The notes under the pieces: generated by a model
Seen by the model: only the letters and a program-made list of their open reading frames with translations
Told to the model about the DNA's origin: nothing
The model's database searches: none
Position numbers and translations under genes: made by a program
Source of the DNA: Agrococcus pavilionensis RW1
GTDB taxonomy: Bacteria > Actinomycetota > Actinomycetes > Actinomycetales > Microbacteriaceae
Assembly: GCF_000400485.1 (NCBI RefSeq)
Contig: NZ_ASHR01000024.1
Coordinates: 21,035 to 85,034, forward strand
Reading direction: 5' to 3'
DNA: 64,000 bases
In this document: one piece after another, positions 56,582 through 64,000 of the stretch
How positions within the stretch are numbered: position 1 is the stretch's first letter
How the letters are laid out: each line of letters starts with the position of its first letter

Positions 56582-58563
56582 CGCTTCCCCATCCTCTCGA
56601 GCATGGCGTTGTAGGCGCCGAGCTCTGCATCGCCGTCGCGCGCCGCCGCGCGGTCGCTGCGCTTCTGCTCCTTGCGGTCGCTGCGCGACCACTTGATCGT
56701 CGTGATGATCGCCATGATGACGGTCGGCACCTCGCCGACCGACCAGGCGATGCCGCCGCCGACCCGCTGATCCTCGAGCGCGTCGATGCCGTTGCCCATC
56801 GCGCCGAACCAGTCGGCGAGCATGAGCGCGTCGCCCATCATGATCGAGAGCCCGAAGAACGCGTGGAAGACCATCGTGCCGAGCAGCAGCGTGAGCCGCA
56901 GCGGGTAGGGCGGCCGCGCGGGGCCCGGGTCGACGCCGATGATCGCCTGCACGAAGAGGTAGCCGGCGCCGAGGAAGTGCAGCACCATCCACACGTGCCC
57001 GAGGTGGTCGCGCATCGACCACTCGAAGATCGGCGTGAAGTAGAAGATCCACAGGCTCGCGACGAAGATGACCGCGGCGACGATCGGGTGCCCGATGACC
57101 TGCAGGTAGCGCGAGTGCACGATCGCGAGGATCCACTCGCGGCCGCCCATCGAGCCGTCCCGGCGCTTGGCGATCGCGCGCATCGCGAGCGTGATGGGCG
57201 CGCCGGGCACGAGCAGCACCGGCACGGCCATGCCGATGAGCATGTGCACGAGCATGTGCAGCGAGAACTGGTACTCCTGGTAGGCGTTGAGCGCGCCGTT
57301 CGTGCACCACCACAGCAGCGCGATGCCCGCGAGCCACGCGAAGGTGCGGCCGCCCGACCAGCGGTCGCCGCGGCGGGCGAGCCGCACGACGCCCGCGACG
57401 TAGAAGAACGCGAGCAGCGCGCAGATGACCGTCCAGAGCGGATCGACCCGCCACTCGGTCAGCAGCCGGATCGGCGAGAACTCCGGCGGCAGCGGCTGCT
57501 GCGTGAGGATCTCGGCGGGCGTCGCCTCGGCGCCCGGCGGCACCTCCGGCACCGGGGTCGCCGTGCGCGCGAGGCCGGCGGCGACGCCCGCCGTGACGCC
57601 CATGACGACGAGCTCGAGGCCGAGGATGAGCGCGACCGCCCTGCCGGTCACCCGGGTGCGCGACTCGCGCGCGGGCGCGAGGATGCGCATCCGCTGCCAC
57701 GCGCCGAAGGCGCCGAGCACGACGAGCAGCACCGCCTTCGCGATCGAGAGGATGCCGTACTCGCTGAACCAGTCGCCCTCCATGCGCACCCACGACGAGA
57801 CGATGCCTGTGAAGGCGACGATGCCGAAGCTCACGAGCGCGAGGCTCGAGTAGCGCAGCAGCACGTCGCCGTAGGCGGCGCTCCGGGGGGCGGATGCGTC
57901 GTCGCGGCTGTCGTCGTCGCGGCCGCGCACGAGCACGGCGAGGTGGATGAGCCCGCCGAGCCAGATCGAGACGAAGATCAGGTGCAGCAGGAGCGAGGAG
58001 ACGGCGAGCGCGTGGTTGGCGGTGCCGCCCGCGTGGCCGCCCGAGGCGATGAGCCAGAACGGCACGGCCCAGCCGACGACGGCGAACGCGACGGCGGTCG
58101 AGCCGCGCACGACGAGCAGCACGACGGTGAGCACCGCGAGCGAGAGCATCGTGCCGAGCTGCAGCCGGCCGGTCTCGATCTCGACGAAGAACAGCTGCAG
58201 GAGGTTGCCGAACTCGTCGTCGGCGGTGACGGGGTTCGAGACGAGCTGGCGGAAGGTCCAGAATCCGACGAACGCCTGCAGCACCGTCGCGACGCCGGCG
58301 GTGAGGGCGGCGAGGTCGAGCGAGCGGTTCCAGTCGCGGCTGCCCGGCACGAGGGCGAAGCACGCGAGCACGAGGCCGCCGAACGACGCGGCGATCGCGA
58401 GGTTGCGCACCATCGTGACGGCGGGGAGGCCGTAGCGCACGAGCGGGCCGGGATCCTCGATCGCGAGCGGGTCGGCGCCGCCGCCGAACTCGAGCGCCGC
58501 CCAGAGCGCGGCGAGGCCCGCGAGGATCGCGAGCGCCGGGGCGAGGAGACGGAGGCGCTGCAC
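56578..58563 (-). CDS. CopD-CtaG fusion (copper / cytochrome oxidase assembly)
   Basis: The 661-residue polytopic protein combines an N-terminal CopD-type copper-resistance domain (about 35-340; LLHLIFVSIWLGGLIHLAVL, YSSLALVSFGIVAFTGIVSSWVRM) with a C-terminal CtaG (caa3) domain. The latter (about 385-610) has histidine-rich LHMLVHMLIGMAVPVLLVPGAP, HPIVAAVIFV and DHLGHVWMVLHFLGAGYLFVQAIIG. The fusion is common in actinobacteria and handles copper for the respiratory oxidase. The start is the GTG at 58563. It is followed by the overlapping histidine phosphatase gene. Confidence 0.9.
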   Translation of the reverse strand: MQRLRLLAPALAILAGLAALWAALEFGGGADPLAIEDPGPLVRYGLPAVTMVRNLAIAASFGGLVLACFALVPGSRDWNRSLDLAALTAGVATVLQAFVGFWTFRQLVSNPVTADDEFGNLLQLFFVEIETGRLQLGTMLSLAVLTVVLLVVRGSTAVAFAVVGWAVPFWLIASGGHAGGTANHALAVSSLLLHLIFVSIWLGGLIHLAVLVRGRDDDSRDDASAPRSAAYGDVLLRYSSLALVSFGIVAFTGIVSSWVRMEGDWFSEYGILSIAKAVLLVVLGAFGAWQRMRILAPARESRTRVTGRAVALILGLELVVMGVTAGVAAGLARTATPVPEVPPGAEATPAEILTQQPLPPEFSPIRLLTEWRVDPLWTVICALLAFFYVAGVVRLARRGDRWSGGRTFAWLAGIALLWWCTNGALNAYQEYQFSLHMLVHMLIGMAVPVLLVPGAPITLAMRAIAKRRDGSMGGREWILAIVHSRYLQVIGHPIVAAVIFVASLWIFYFTPIFEWSMRDHLGHVWMVLHFLGAGYLFVQAIIGVDPGPARPPYPLRLTLLLGTMVFHAFFGLSIMMGDALMLADWFGAMGNGIDALEDQRVGGGIAWSVGEVPTVIMAIITTIKWSRSDRKEQKRSDRAAARDGDAELGAYNAMLERMGKR

Positions 58564-58585
58564 CCGTCCAGGGTAGTGACCGACG

Positions 58586-59350
58586 CTATGGGCGAGCCTC
58601 GTCCGGACCGCCGTCGCCGCGCGGCGCGACCGGCTCCTCCTGCCGACGGAGGAAGAAGGCGCCGAGCGAGCCCGCCACGGCCGCGAACACGCCGACCGAG
58701 TAGACGGCGAGCACGAGCTGCACGACCTTCGCGAACGGGTCGTCCGCGGTGATCCCCGCGCCGGTGATCGTGGCCATCGCGGCTTCGTACAGGGCCGTCG
58801 TGAAGTCGGAGTGCGACTCCATCGCGTAGAGCAGCTGGCTGGCGGCGAGGATGACGACGAGCGTGACCGCGACCAGCCAGCCGATCCGGCTCGAGAGCAG
58901 CCGGCCCGCGGAGCGGGAGCCGCGGACGCCGGCGGAGAGGATCCCGCCGACCCGCGCGACGCGCGTCAGCCGGAGGAGCCTGACGGCCTGCAGCGCGCGG
59001 AAGAACCGCAGGAAGGGGATGGCGAGGAAGATGAGCTGCCACCAGTTGCGGCGCCAGAACGCGGCGCCGAAGCCGCCGACGTACGCCCGCAGCAGGAACT
59101 CGGCGACGAAGATCCCCCACAGCACCCAGCCGGCGATCGCGAGGATGCGGGTCCAGCCGGGCTCCGTCACGAGCAGCTGGCCGAGCACGACGAACAGGAA
59201 CACGACGCCGAGGAAGCCCATCGGGCGGTCGAGCCGGGCGGCGAGCAGCTCGGCGGCCTCGGCGCGAGCCGCGGGGGCGTCGCCCCGATCGTCGCCCGCG
59301 TCGAGCGGTGCGCCGCGACGACCCCCATCGGATGCGCTCACGGGCACCAC
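58586..59350 (-). CDS. Voltage-sensor-type ion channel with atypical filter
   Basis: The 254-residue membrane protein has about six hydrophobic segments and an Arg-rich S4-like helix (FLRFFRALQAVRLLRLTRVARV, about 113-134). Its pore region reads TITGAGIT (194-201) in place of TxGYGD, so potassium selectivity is doubtful. A C-terminal FFLRRQEEPVAP tail follows. Related actinobacterial proteins are annotated as ion transporters. The start is one of the GTGs at 59350 or 59341. It is separated from the HU gene by a strong hairpin. Confidence 0.82.
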   Translation of the reverse strand: MVPVSASDGGRRGAPLDAGDDRGDAPAARAEAAELLAARLDRPMGFLGVVFLFVVLGQLLVTEPGWTRILAIAGWVLWGIFVAEFLLRAYVGGFGAAFWRRNWWQLIFLAIPFLRFFRALQAVRLLRLTRVARVGGILSAGVRGSRSAGRLLSSRIGWLVAVTLVVILAASQLLYAMESHSDFTTALYEAAMATITGAGITADDPFAKVVQLVLAVYSVGVFAAVAGSLGAFFLRRQEEPVAPRGDGGPDEARP

Positions 59351-59365
59351 TGTACGGCTGGGACG

Positions 59366-59401
59366 CGGGAGGGGCGCCGCCTCTCGGCGACGCCCCTCCC
59401 G
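59366..59401 (-). terminator. HU gene terminator
   Basis: The perfect 11-base arms CGGGAGGGGCG (59366-59376) and CGCCCCTCCCG (59391-59401) enclose a 14-base loop that itself can pair. It lies 20 bases after the HU stop on the minus strand and just before the channel gene start, so it should end HU transcription. The transcript after the hairpin has no U-run. Confidence 0.7.
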
Positions 59402-59420
59402 GTGCTGTGTGCGGCGCGAG

Positions 59421-59705
59421 CTACTTGACGGCAGCCTTGAGCTTCGAGCCGGCGGTCAGCTTGACGCGGTGGCCCGCGGCGATCTGGATCTCCTCGCCCG
59501 TCTGCGGGTTGCGGCCCGTGCGGGCGGCCGTCTCGGTGCGCTCGGCGCTGAAGAAGCCGGGGATCGAGACCTTGTCGCCGGCCTTGACGGCCGCCGAGAC
59601 CTCGTCGAAGAGCGCGTCGAGGACGGCGCTGACCTTGGCCTGCGAGAGGTCGGTCGTCGCGGCGATCTTCGAAGCGAGGGTGGTCTTGTTGATGGTCTCA
59701 GCCAT
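59421..59705 (-). CDS. hupB: HU family DNA-binding protein
   Basis: The 94-residue protein is a standard-size HU: MAETINKTTLASKIAATTDLSQAKVSAVLDALFDEV, then GDKVSIPGFFSAERTETAARTGRNPQTGEEIQIAAG, with the DNA-binding arm and intercalating Pro in RNPQTG. It lacks the long Lys/Ala C-terminal tail of mycobacterial HupB. The ATG at 59705 follows GAGGACACC. Palindromes upstream (59852-59874) may be regulatory. Confidence 0.93.
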   Translation of the reverse strand: MAETINKTTLASKIAATTDLSQAKVSAVLDALFDEVSAAVKAGDKVSIPGFFSAERTETAARTGRNPQTGEEIQIAAGHRVKLTAGSKLKAAVK

Positions 59706-59851
59706 GGTGTCCTCCTGGATGTGGCATGTCGGGCCCGCAGGGAGGCGGGCATCCGCCGGGGCCCCCAGGGGCTCCGACCAACCCCGAACGTAGACCCGCG
59801 CCCCCGGATCCGCGGCAGGAACACCCCGACACGCCGCGCTTTCCGCGGATT

Positions 59852-59874
59852 TTCGCAGTCTGCGAACGCGTTCG
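59852..59874. promoter_or_regulatory. Overlapping palindromes upstream of HU
   Basis: TTCGCAG-T-CTGCGAA (59852-59866) and CGAACGCGTTCG (59863-59874) overlap by 4 bases. They lie 147-169 bases upstream of the HU start and about 27 bases after the stop of the YczE-type gene. GAAC...GTTC spacing is not that of an actinobacterial LexA box. They could be operators or a two-way terminator. Confidence 0.35.
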
Positions 59875-59900
59875 GGGGACAAAACCGGATGCGTCGGGCG

Positions 59901-60599
59901 TCACTCCTCGGTCGACGCGGCCAGGCGCGCGGCCCGCAGGCGGCTCGCCTTCGCGGCCCAGCGGCGCTCGAAGAAGGGCAAGAAGAGCCCGATGAGCGGC
60001 CCGACGCCGAACGCGAAGATGACCGTGCCGATGCCGACCGGGCCGCCGAGCAGCCAGCCGACGAGCAGCGCCGTGCCCTCGATGAGCGTGCGGATGATCC
60101 AGATGCGCCAGCCTGTGATGCGCACGAGCCCCGTCATGAGGCCGTCGCGCGGTCCGGGCCCGAGCGCGGGCGCGATGTAGACGCCGGTCGCGAAGGCGAG
60201 CAGCACGATCGAGCCCGCGAGCAGCAGGATCTGCTGCCACAGCTCGCTCGTCTCGGGGATGAGCCACAGCCCGAGGTCGGCGGCCGGGCCGACCAGGAAG
60301 CCGTTGAGCAGCGTGCCGATCCCCGGTCGCTGCCGCAGCGGGATCCAGATGAGCAGCACGAGGCACGAGACGACGACCGTCGCGGTGCCGTAGGTCATCG
60401 GCAGGTGGTTGGCGATGCCGAGCGCGAAGACGTCCCAGGGGCCGACGCCGAGGTCGGCGCGCACGAGCATCGCGAGCGAGAGGCCGTAGAGCGCGAGCCC
60501 CGCCATGAGCTGCACGATCCGGGCGGTCGTGTCGGCCGGTCCGAGCGCGTCGATCGGCAGCAGGAGTCGTCGGAGGGTCACCGACCCATTCCACTCCAT
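59901..60599 (-). CDS. YczE/YitT-type membrane protein
   Basis: The 232-residue polytopic protein has about six hydrophobic segments with the family pattern LGVGPWDVFALGIANHLPMTYGTA (about 48-71), followed by LGPGPRDGLMTGLVRITGWRIWIIRTLIEG. This is the DUF161/YczE signature with its GPWD/GPRDGLM motifs. Function is unknown in bacteria. The ATG at 60599 follows GATGG and is divergent from the LLM gene. It lies in the same direction as HU, with 195 bases between. Confidence 0.85.
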   Translation of the reverse strand: MEWNGSVTLRRLLLPIDALGPADTTARIVQLMAGLALYGLSLAMLVRADLGVGPWDVFALGIANHLPMTYGTATVVVSCLVLLIWIPLRQRPGIGTLLNGFLVGPAADLGLWLIPETSELWQQILLLAGSIVLLAFATGVYIAPALGPGPRDGLMTGLVRITGWRIWIIRTLIEGTALLVGWLLGGPVGIGTVIFAFGVGPLIGLFLPFFERRWAAKASRLRAARLAASTEE

Positions 60600-60694
60600 C
60601 GGGGCGCCCTTCGACGCATCCGTCGCCCCGTTCCCACGCCCACCTGGACGAACGCCGATTGACCGGATGCGGTCGGCGCGGTTCCGTGGGGACC

Positions 60695-61675
60695 ATGACG
60701 CTCATCGGGTTCCACGCCTCGCACGAGCAGATCGCGCCCTCCGCGCTGCTCGATCACGTGCGCCATGCCGAGCAGGCCGGCTTCCAGGCGGCGATGTGCT
60801 CCGACCACCACACGCCCTGGAGCACGCGCCAAGCCGAGAGCGGCTTCTCGTGGGCGTGGCTCGGGGCCGCGCTCGCGTCGACGTCGTTCTCGCTCGGGCT
60901 CGTGACCGCGCCGGGGCAGCGCATGCACCCCGCGATCGTCGCGCAGGCGATCGCGACGCTCGAGGAGATGTTCCCCGGGCGCTGCTGGGCGGCGCTCGGC
61001 TCGGGCCAGAACATGAACGAGCACATCACGGGCGATCCCTGGCCCGACAAGGCGACGCGCGTGCGGCGGCTCGACGAGTCGGTCGACGTCATGCGGCGGC
61101 TGCTCGCAGGCGAGGAGGTCTCGCACTCGGGTGAGATCGTCGTCGACCGCGCGCGTGTGTGGTCGCTGCCCGCGGAGCCGCCGCCGCTCTTCGGCGCGGC
61201 CGTGACCGCCGACTCGGCGGCATCGCACGCGCGGTGGGCGGATGGGCTCATCACGGTCGCCTCCGACGCTGCGACCCTGCGCGACATCCTCGCGCGCTAC
61301 CGCGATGCGGGCGGTCGCGGGGAGGCCGCGGCGCAGCTGCACCTGTCTTGGGCGCCCGACGAGGACGACGCGATGGCGATCGCGCGCGACCAGTGGGCGA
61401 CCGGCACGATCGGCGCGCCCGAGTCGTGGGACCTCGCGACGGCGGAGGAGCTCGAGCGCGCCGCCGCGGGCGCGACGGACGACGAGATCCGGCAGGCCGT
61501 GACGGTCTCGAGCGACCTGTCGGTGCACGAGGCGCGGATCGCGGAGATCCTCGATGTCGGCTTCGACCGCGTCTACCTGCACCACGTCGGCAAGGAGCAG
61601 GCGGCCTTCATCGACGCGTTCGGCGAGCGGGTGCTGCCGGCCCTCGGAGCCGGGTCGGGACGGGCCGGCGCGTGA
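60695..61675 (+). CDS. TIGR03885-type LLM flavin oxidoreductase
   Basis: The 326-residue TIM-barrel protein has IGFHASHEQIAPSALLDHVRHAEQAGFQAAMCSDHHTPWS at the N-terminus, VTAPGQRMHPAIVAQAIATLEEM, and AALGSGQNMNEHI, as in the non-F420 LLM subgroup TIGR03885. Such genes are often next to trehalose-synthase-like amylases, exactly as here (the next gene overlaps by 4 bases). The substrate is unknown. The ATG at 60695 has GTGGGGACC upstream. Confidence 0.87.
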   Translation: MTLIGFHASHEQIAPSALLDHVRHAEQAGFQAAMCSDHHTPWSTRQAESGFSWAWLGAALASTSFSLGLVTAPGQRMHPAIVAQAIATLEEMFPGRCWAALGSGQNMNEHITGDPWPDKATRVRRLDESVDVMRRLLAGEEVSHSGEIVVDRARVWSLPAEPPPLFGAAVTADSAASHARWADGLITVASDAATLRDILARYRDAGGRGEAAAQLHLSWAPDEDDAMAIARDQWATGTIGAPESWDLATAEELERAAAGATDDEIRQAVTVSSDLSVHEARIAEILDVGFDRVYLHHVGKEQAAFIDAFGERVLPALGAGSGRAGA

Positions 61676-63354
61676 GTCCGCACCCGATCGACTACGCCGA
61701 CCACTGGTGGCGCAACACCGTCATCTACTGCCTCGACGTGCAGGTCTTCCAGGACTCCGACGGCGACGGCGCTGGCGACCTGCAGGGACTCGTGTCGCGC
61801 ATCCACGACCTCGCCGACCTCGGGGTGACGTGCCTGTGGCTCATGCCCTTCTTCCCGACCGCCGATCGCGACGACGGCTACGACATCACCGACTTCTTCG
61901 CCGTCGACCCGCGGCTCGGCACCCTCGGCGACCTCGTCGAGGCGATCCGCGTCGCGCGGTCGCAGGGCATGCGCGTGATCATCGACTTCGTCATGAACCA
62001 CACCTCGGCCGAGCACCCGTGGTTCCGCTCGTCGCGCTCGTCGCGCGACTCGCCGCACCGCGACTGGTACGTGTGGCGCGACGAGCCGCCCGCGAACCCC
62101 GACCCGCCCGTCTTCCCGGGCGAGGAGGACTCGACCTGGACGCGCGACGAGCGCACGGGCCAGTACTACCTGCACCACTTCCGCGCCCACCAGCCGGACC
62201 TCAACATCGCGCATCCGGCCGTCAGGGAGCAGATCGAGCGCAACCTCGGGCTCTGGCTCGAGCTCGGGGTCTCGGGCTTCCGCGTCGACGCGGTGCCGTT
62301 CCTCTTCAGCGACGCCGACCAGCACGGCACGCAGCCCGCCGGCACCGACTACGACGGCGCCGAGCACTTGCGGCGGCTGCAGCGCTTCGCCTCGCGGCGC
62401 AACGGCGAGGTCGCGCTGCTCGGCGAGGTGAACCTCACGCACGAGGAGCAGCTCGAGTGGTTCCACGCCGACGGGCAGTCGGCCGGCCTGCAGCTGCAGT
62501 TCGACTTCGTCTCGATGCAGCGGCTCTACCTCTCGCTCGCGCGGCGCGACGCGACGCCGCTCGCGCGGGCGCTGCGCGAGCGGCCCGAGCTGCCGGACGC
62601 GAGCCAGTGGGCGAACTTCGTGCGCAACCACGACGAGCTCACGCTCGACAAGCTCGCTCCCGACGAGCTCGAGGAGGTCTTCGAGGCGTTCGCGCCGGAC
62701 GAGGGGATGCGCGTCTACGGTCGCGGGATCCGGCGGCGGCTGCCGACGATGCTCGGCGACGAGCGCGCCGTGCGGATGGTCTACGCGCTCATGTTCTCCC
62801 TCCCCGGCTGCCCCGTGCTGTTCTACGGCGAGGAGATCGGCATGGGCGAGGAGCTCGCGGTGCCGGGACGCTACGCGGTGCGCACGCCGATGCAGTGGGA
62901 ACCGGGGCCGGGCGGCGGCTTCTCGAGCGCGCCGGCGTCGAGCCTGACGCGCCCGATCGTCGAGGGCGACTTCGGGCCGGATCGGGTGAACGTCGCCGAT
63001 CAGCGACGCGATCCGGGCTCGCTCTGGCACCACATCCGACGGCTCACGACGATGTACCGAGACACCCCGCAGCTCGCGTGGTCGACCCTCGAGGTCATCG
63101 GCGTGCGGCAGCGCGCGGTGCTCGGGCACGTCGCGCGTGGCGACGAGTGGACGATGCTCGCGCTCCACAACCTGGGCGACGACCGCGAGGCGGTGCGGCT
63201 CTCGGTCTCGTCGGAGGACGGGCCCGTGACGCTCACCGATCGCTTCGACGGGCAGTCGATCACGATCGACGGGACGCTCGAGCTGGAGCTCGAGCCCTAT
63301 GGCTGGCGGTGGCTCACGGTGGCACCGGCGGATGCGGTGATCACCCGGGTCTGA
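61672..63354 (+). CDS. Trehalose-synthase-like GH13 alpha-amylase
   Basis: The 560-residue protein is a GH13 enzyme with catalytic Asp206 (GFRVDAVPFLF), Glu252 (LLGEVNL) and Asp321 (FVRNHDEL), VIIDFVMNHTS (region I) and a late LPGCPVLFYGEEIGMGEEL with VRTPMQW. The order and spacing match the TreS/GH13_16 subgroup (maltose to trehalose), but this protein could be a related glucosyltransferase. It begins with the GTG at 61672, overlapping the LLM gene (GTGA), and so is translationally coupled to it. No maltokinase (pep2) gene follows. Confidence 0.88.
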   Translation: MSPHPIDYADHWWRNTVIYCLDVQVFQDSDGDGAGDLQGLVSRIHDLADLGVTCLWLMPFFPTADRDDGYDITDFFAVDPRLGTLGDLVEAIRVARSQGMRVIIDFVMNHTSAEHPWFRSSRSSRDSPHRDWYVWRDEPPANPDPPVFPGEEDSTWTRDERTGQYYLHHFRAHQPDLNIAHPAVREQIERNLGLWLELGVSGFRVDAVPFLFSDADQHGTQPAGTDYDGAEHLRRLQRFASRRNGEVALLGEVNLTHEEQLEWFHADGQSAGLQLQFDFVSMQRLYLSLARRDATPLARALRERPELPDASQWANFVRNHDELTLDKLAPDELEEVFEAFAPDEGMRVYGRGIRRRLPTMLGDERAVRMVYALMFSLPGCPVLFYGEEIGMGEELAVPGRYAVRTPMQWEPGPGGGFSSAPASSLTRPIVEGDFGPDRVNVADQRRDPGSLWHHIRRLTTMYRDTPQLAWSTLEVIGVRQRAVLGHVARGDEWTMLALHNLGDDREAVRLSVSSEDGPVTLTDRFDGQSITIDGTLELELEPYGWRWLTVAPADAVITRV

Positions 63355-63368
63355 CCGGGCCAAACGGG

Positions 63369-63377
63369 TTCTCCACA
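63369..63377 (+). promoter_or_regulatory. TTCTCCACA motif before second DUF222 gene
   Basis: This 9-mer differs by one base from the TTGTCCACA at 3436-3444 and lies at a similar distance (52 bases) before the DUF222-type start at 63429. Sharing between the two copies of the family suggests a conserved control site, but a random match cannot be excluded. Confidence 0.25.
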
Positions 63378-63428
63378 GTCCCGCTCCGGACCCGCTCGCG
63401 TGTCAGTGGTGCGTGGTGGAATGCCCGC

Positions 63429-64000
63429 ATGGATGAGTGGTCGGGCATCGATGCGGAGGAGTACATCGCGTCAATCCGTGCCGGGGCCATCGACCCGCGC
63501 GGCCGCACCGCGGACGAGCTCGAGGAGGAGCTGGCCGCTTACGACCGGGACTGGGCGGAGCGGCTCGCGCGCCTGAGCGATGCGGAGGTCGAGGAGGTCA
63601 TCGCCGGCCGCATGGAGGTGCCGCCGCTGCCGGGCACGATGCCCGCCGCAGAGCGGCCCGAGTCCGTGCGCCGGCAGGAGGCGCTCGCCGGCCGGATCCG
63701 CGCGATCGAGCAACGCCGCGCGCGGCTCGAGGCCGAGCACCGCGAGGTCCTCGCAGCCGAGCTCCAGCACTTGCGCGAATCCGGCGGTGACGTCGGCATG
63801 GCCGTGAAGGAGAGCGCCTCGATCCTCGCGGCGGAGCTGCGCCTCTCGGACCGCGCCATGGAGCGCAAGCTCGTCGAGGCGTGGACGACCGTCATCGACC
63901 TCCCCGCCGCGCACGCCTCGCACAAGGAGGGCCGCATCACCGGCACCCATCTGCGGGCGATCGAGCAGGCCACCGAGGCGCTGCGCACCGACCCGTCGGT
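63429..64000 (+). CDS. DUF222/HNH-type protein, 5' part (runs off edge)
   Basis: The frame opened by the ATG at 63429 continues to the window end with no stop: 190 codons. The N-terminus (MDEWSGIDAEEYIASIRAGA) and the long helical region with REVLAAELQHLRESGGDVGMAVKESASILAAELRLSDRAMERKLVEAW fit the DUF222 helical domain, where the SAxxAAxELxLSxxAM block is typical. The HNH finger, if present, lies beyond the edge. It is likely a second member of the multicopy family seen at 3520. The right end is incomplete. Confidence 0.75.
   Translation, partial: MDEWSGIDAEEYIASIRAGAIDPRGRTADELEEELAAYDRDWAERLARLSDAEVEEVIAGRMEVPPLPGTMPAAERPESVRRQEALAGRIRAIEQRRARLEAEHREVLAAELQHLRESGGDVGMAVKESASILAAELRLSDRAMERKLVEAWTTVIDLPAAHASHKEGRITGTHLRAIEQATEALRTDPS

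Noticed and set aside
59863..59874. CGAACGCGTTCG as an SOS (LexA) box.
   Set aside because: The actinobacterial box has GAAC and GTTC separated by 4 bases; here the spacing is 2, and HU is not an SOS gene.
1..64000. CRISPR arrays, tRNA or rRNA genes, transposases and integrases.
   Set aside because: No regularly spaced direct repeats, no cloverleaf that I could recognise, and no transposase or recombinase motifs in any open frame.

Overview
The window is high-GC DNA with GTG starts, ATGA/GTGA stop-start overlaps and short intergenic gaps. That points to an actinobacterium. The gene families (DUF222/HNH genes, an F420-dependent oxidoreductase, alpha-E/ATP-grasp/transglutaminase genes, DUF2277, WXG100 proteins) and a short TCTCGATACG...CTGCTCGAC palindromic repeat suggest Microbacteriaceae, perhaps Agrococcus-like. 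This assignment is inference from gene content. I see no rRNA, tRNA, insertion sequence, prophage or CRISPR array.

Layout. 0-5 kb: a possible 18-codon ORF, a lipoprotein and a secreted PKD-domain protein, a glycine-rich membrane peptide, a Gfo/Idh/MocA oxidoreductase, a DUF2277 protein and a DUF222/HNH nuclease-like gene. 5-8.6 kb: a three-gene operon of circularly permuted ATP-grasp, alpha-E and transglutaminase-like proteins. 8.7-9.2 kb: adenine phosphoribosyltransferase. 9.2-24.1 kb: a divergent sugar regulon. One arm (minus strand) has a DeoR regulator, a RhaSTPQ-type ABC importer, a class II aldolase, a tagatose-3-epimerase-type isomerase, an AraD-type 4-epimerase and an FGGY kinase. The other arm (plus strand) has rhamnose mutarotase, isomerase, an aldolase-dehydrogenase fusion and rhamnulokinase. 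Together they can take L-rhamnose to dihydroxyacetone phosphate and lactate. The minus arm could also feed L-lyxose, L-xylulose or L-ribulose into the pentose phosphate pathway.

24-34 kb: an S9 peptidase, ribokinase, a Stealth-type sugar-phosphate transferase, a metallophosphoesterase, a DUF2993 protein, a VOC protein, and a rocD / arginine-deiminase-superfamily hydrolase pair divergent from an Lrp regulator. 34-37.7 kb: a six-gene minus-strand operon that starts with two WXG100-like proteins, continues with a large helical membrane protein resembling type VII secretion substrates, and ends with three small proteins I do not recognise. This is the best candidate for an undescribed system. Its promoter region shares a spaced motif with a second site at 38.94-38.99 kb, which lies upstream of a probable structured RNA (38.78-38.94 kb).

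39-64 kb: mostly housekeeping and accessory metabolism. It includes an FAD monooxygenase, MazG-like protein, beta-carbonic anhydrase, MalY-type aminotransferase, nucleoside hydrolase, VOC protein, CPBP-like membrane protein, an ABC exporter pair, an F420-dependent G6PDH-like enzyme and a very long PutA with a roughly 400-residue disordered N-terminus. Further on are a phytoene-desaturase-like oxidoreductase, thioesterase, GNAT, histidine phosphatase, CopD-CtaG fusion, a voltage-sensor channel with an atypical filter, HU, a YczE-type membrane protein, and an LLM flavoprotein overlapped with a trehalose-synthase-like GH13. A second DUF222 gene runs off the right edge.
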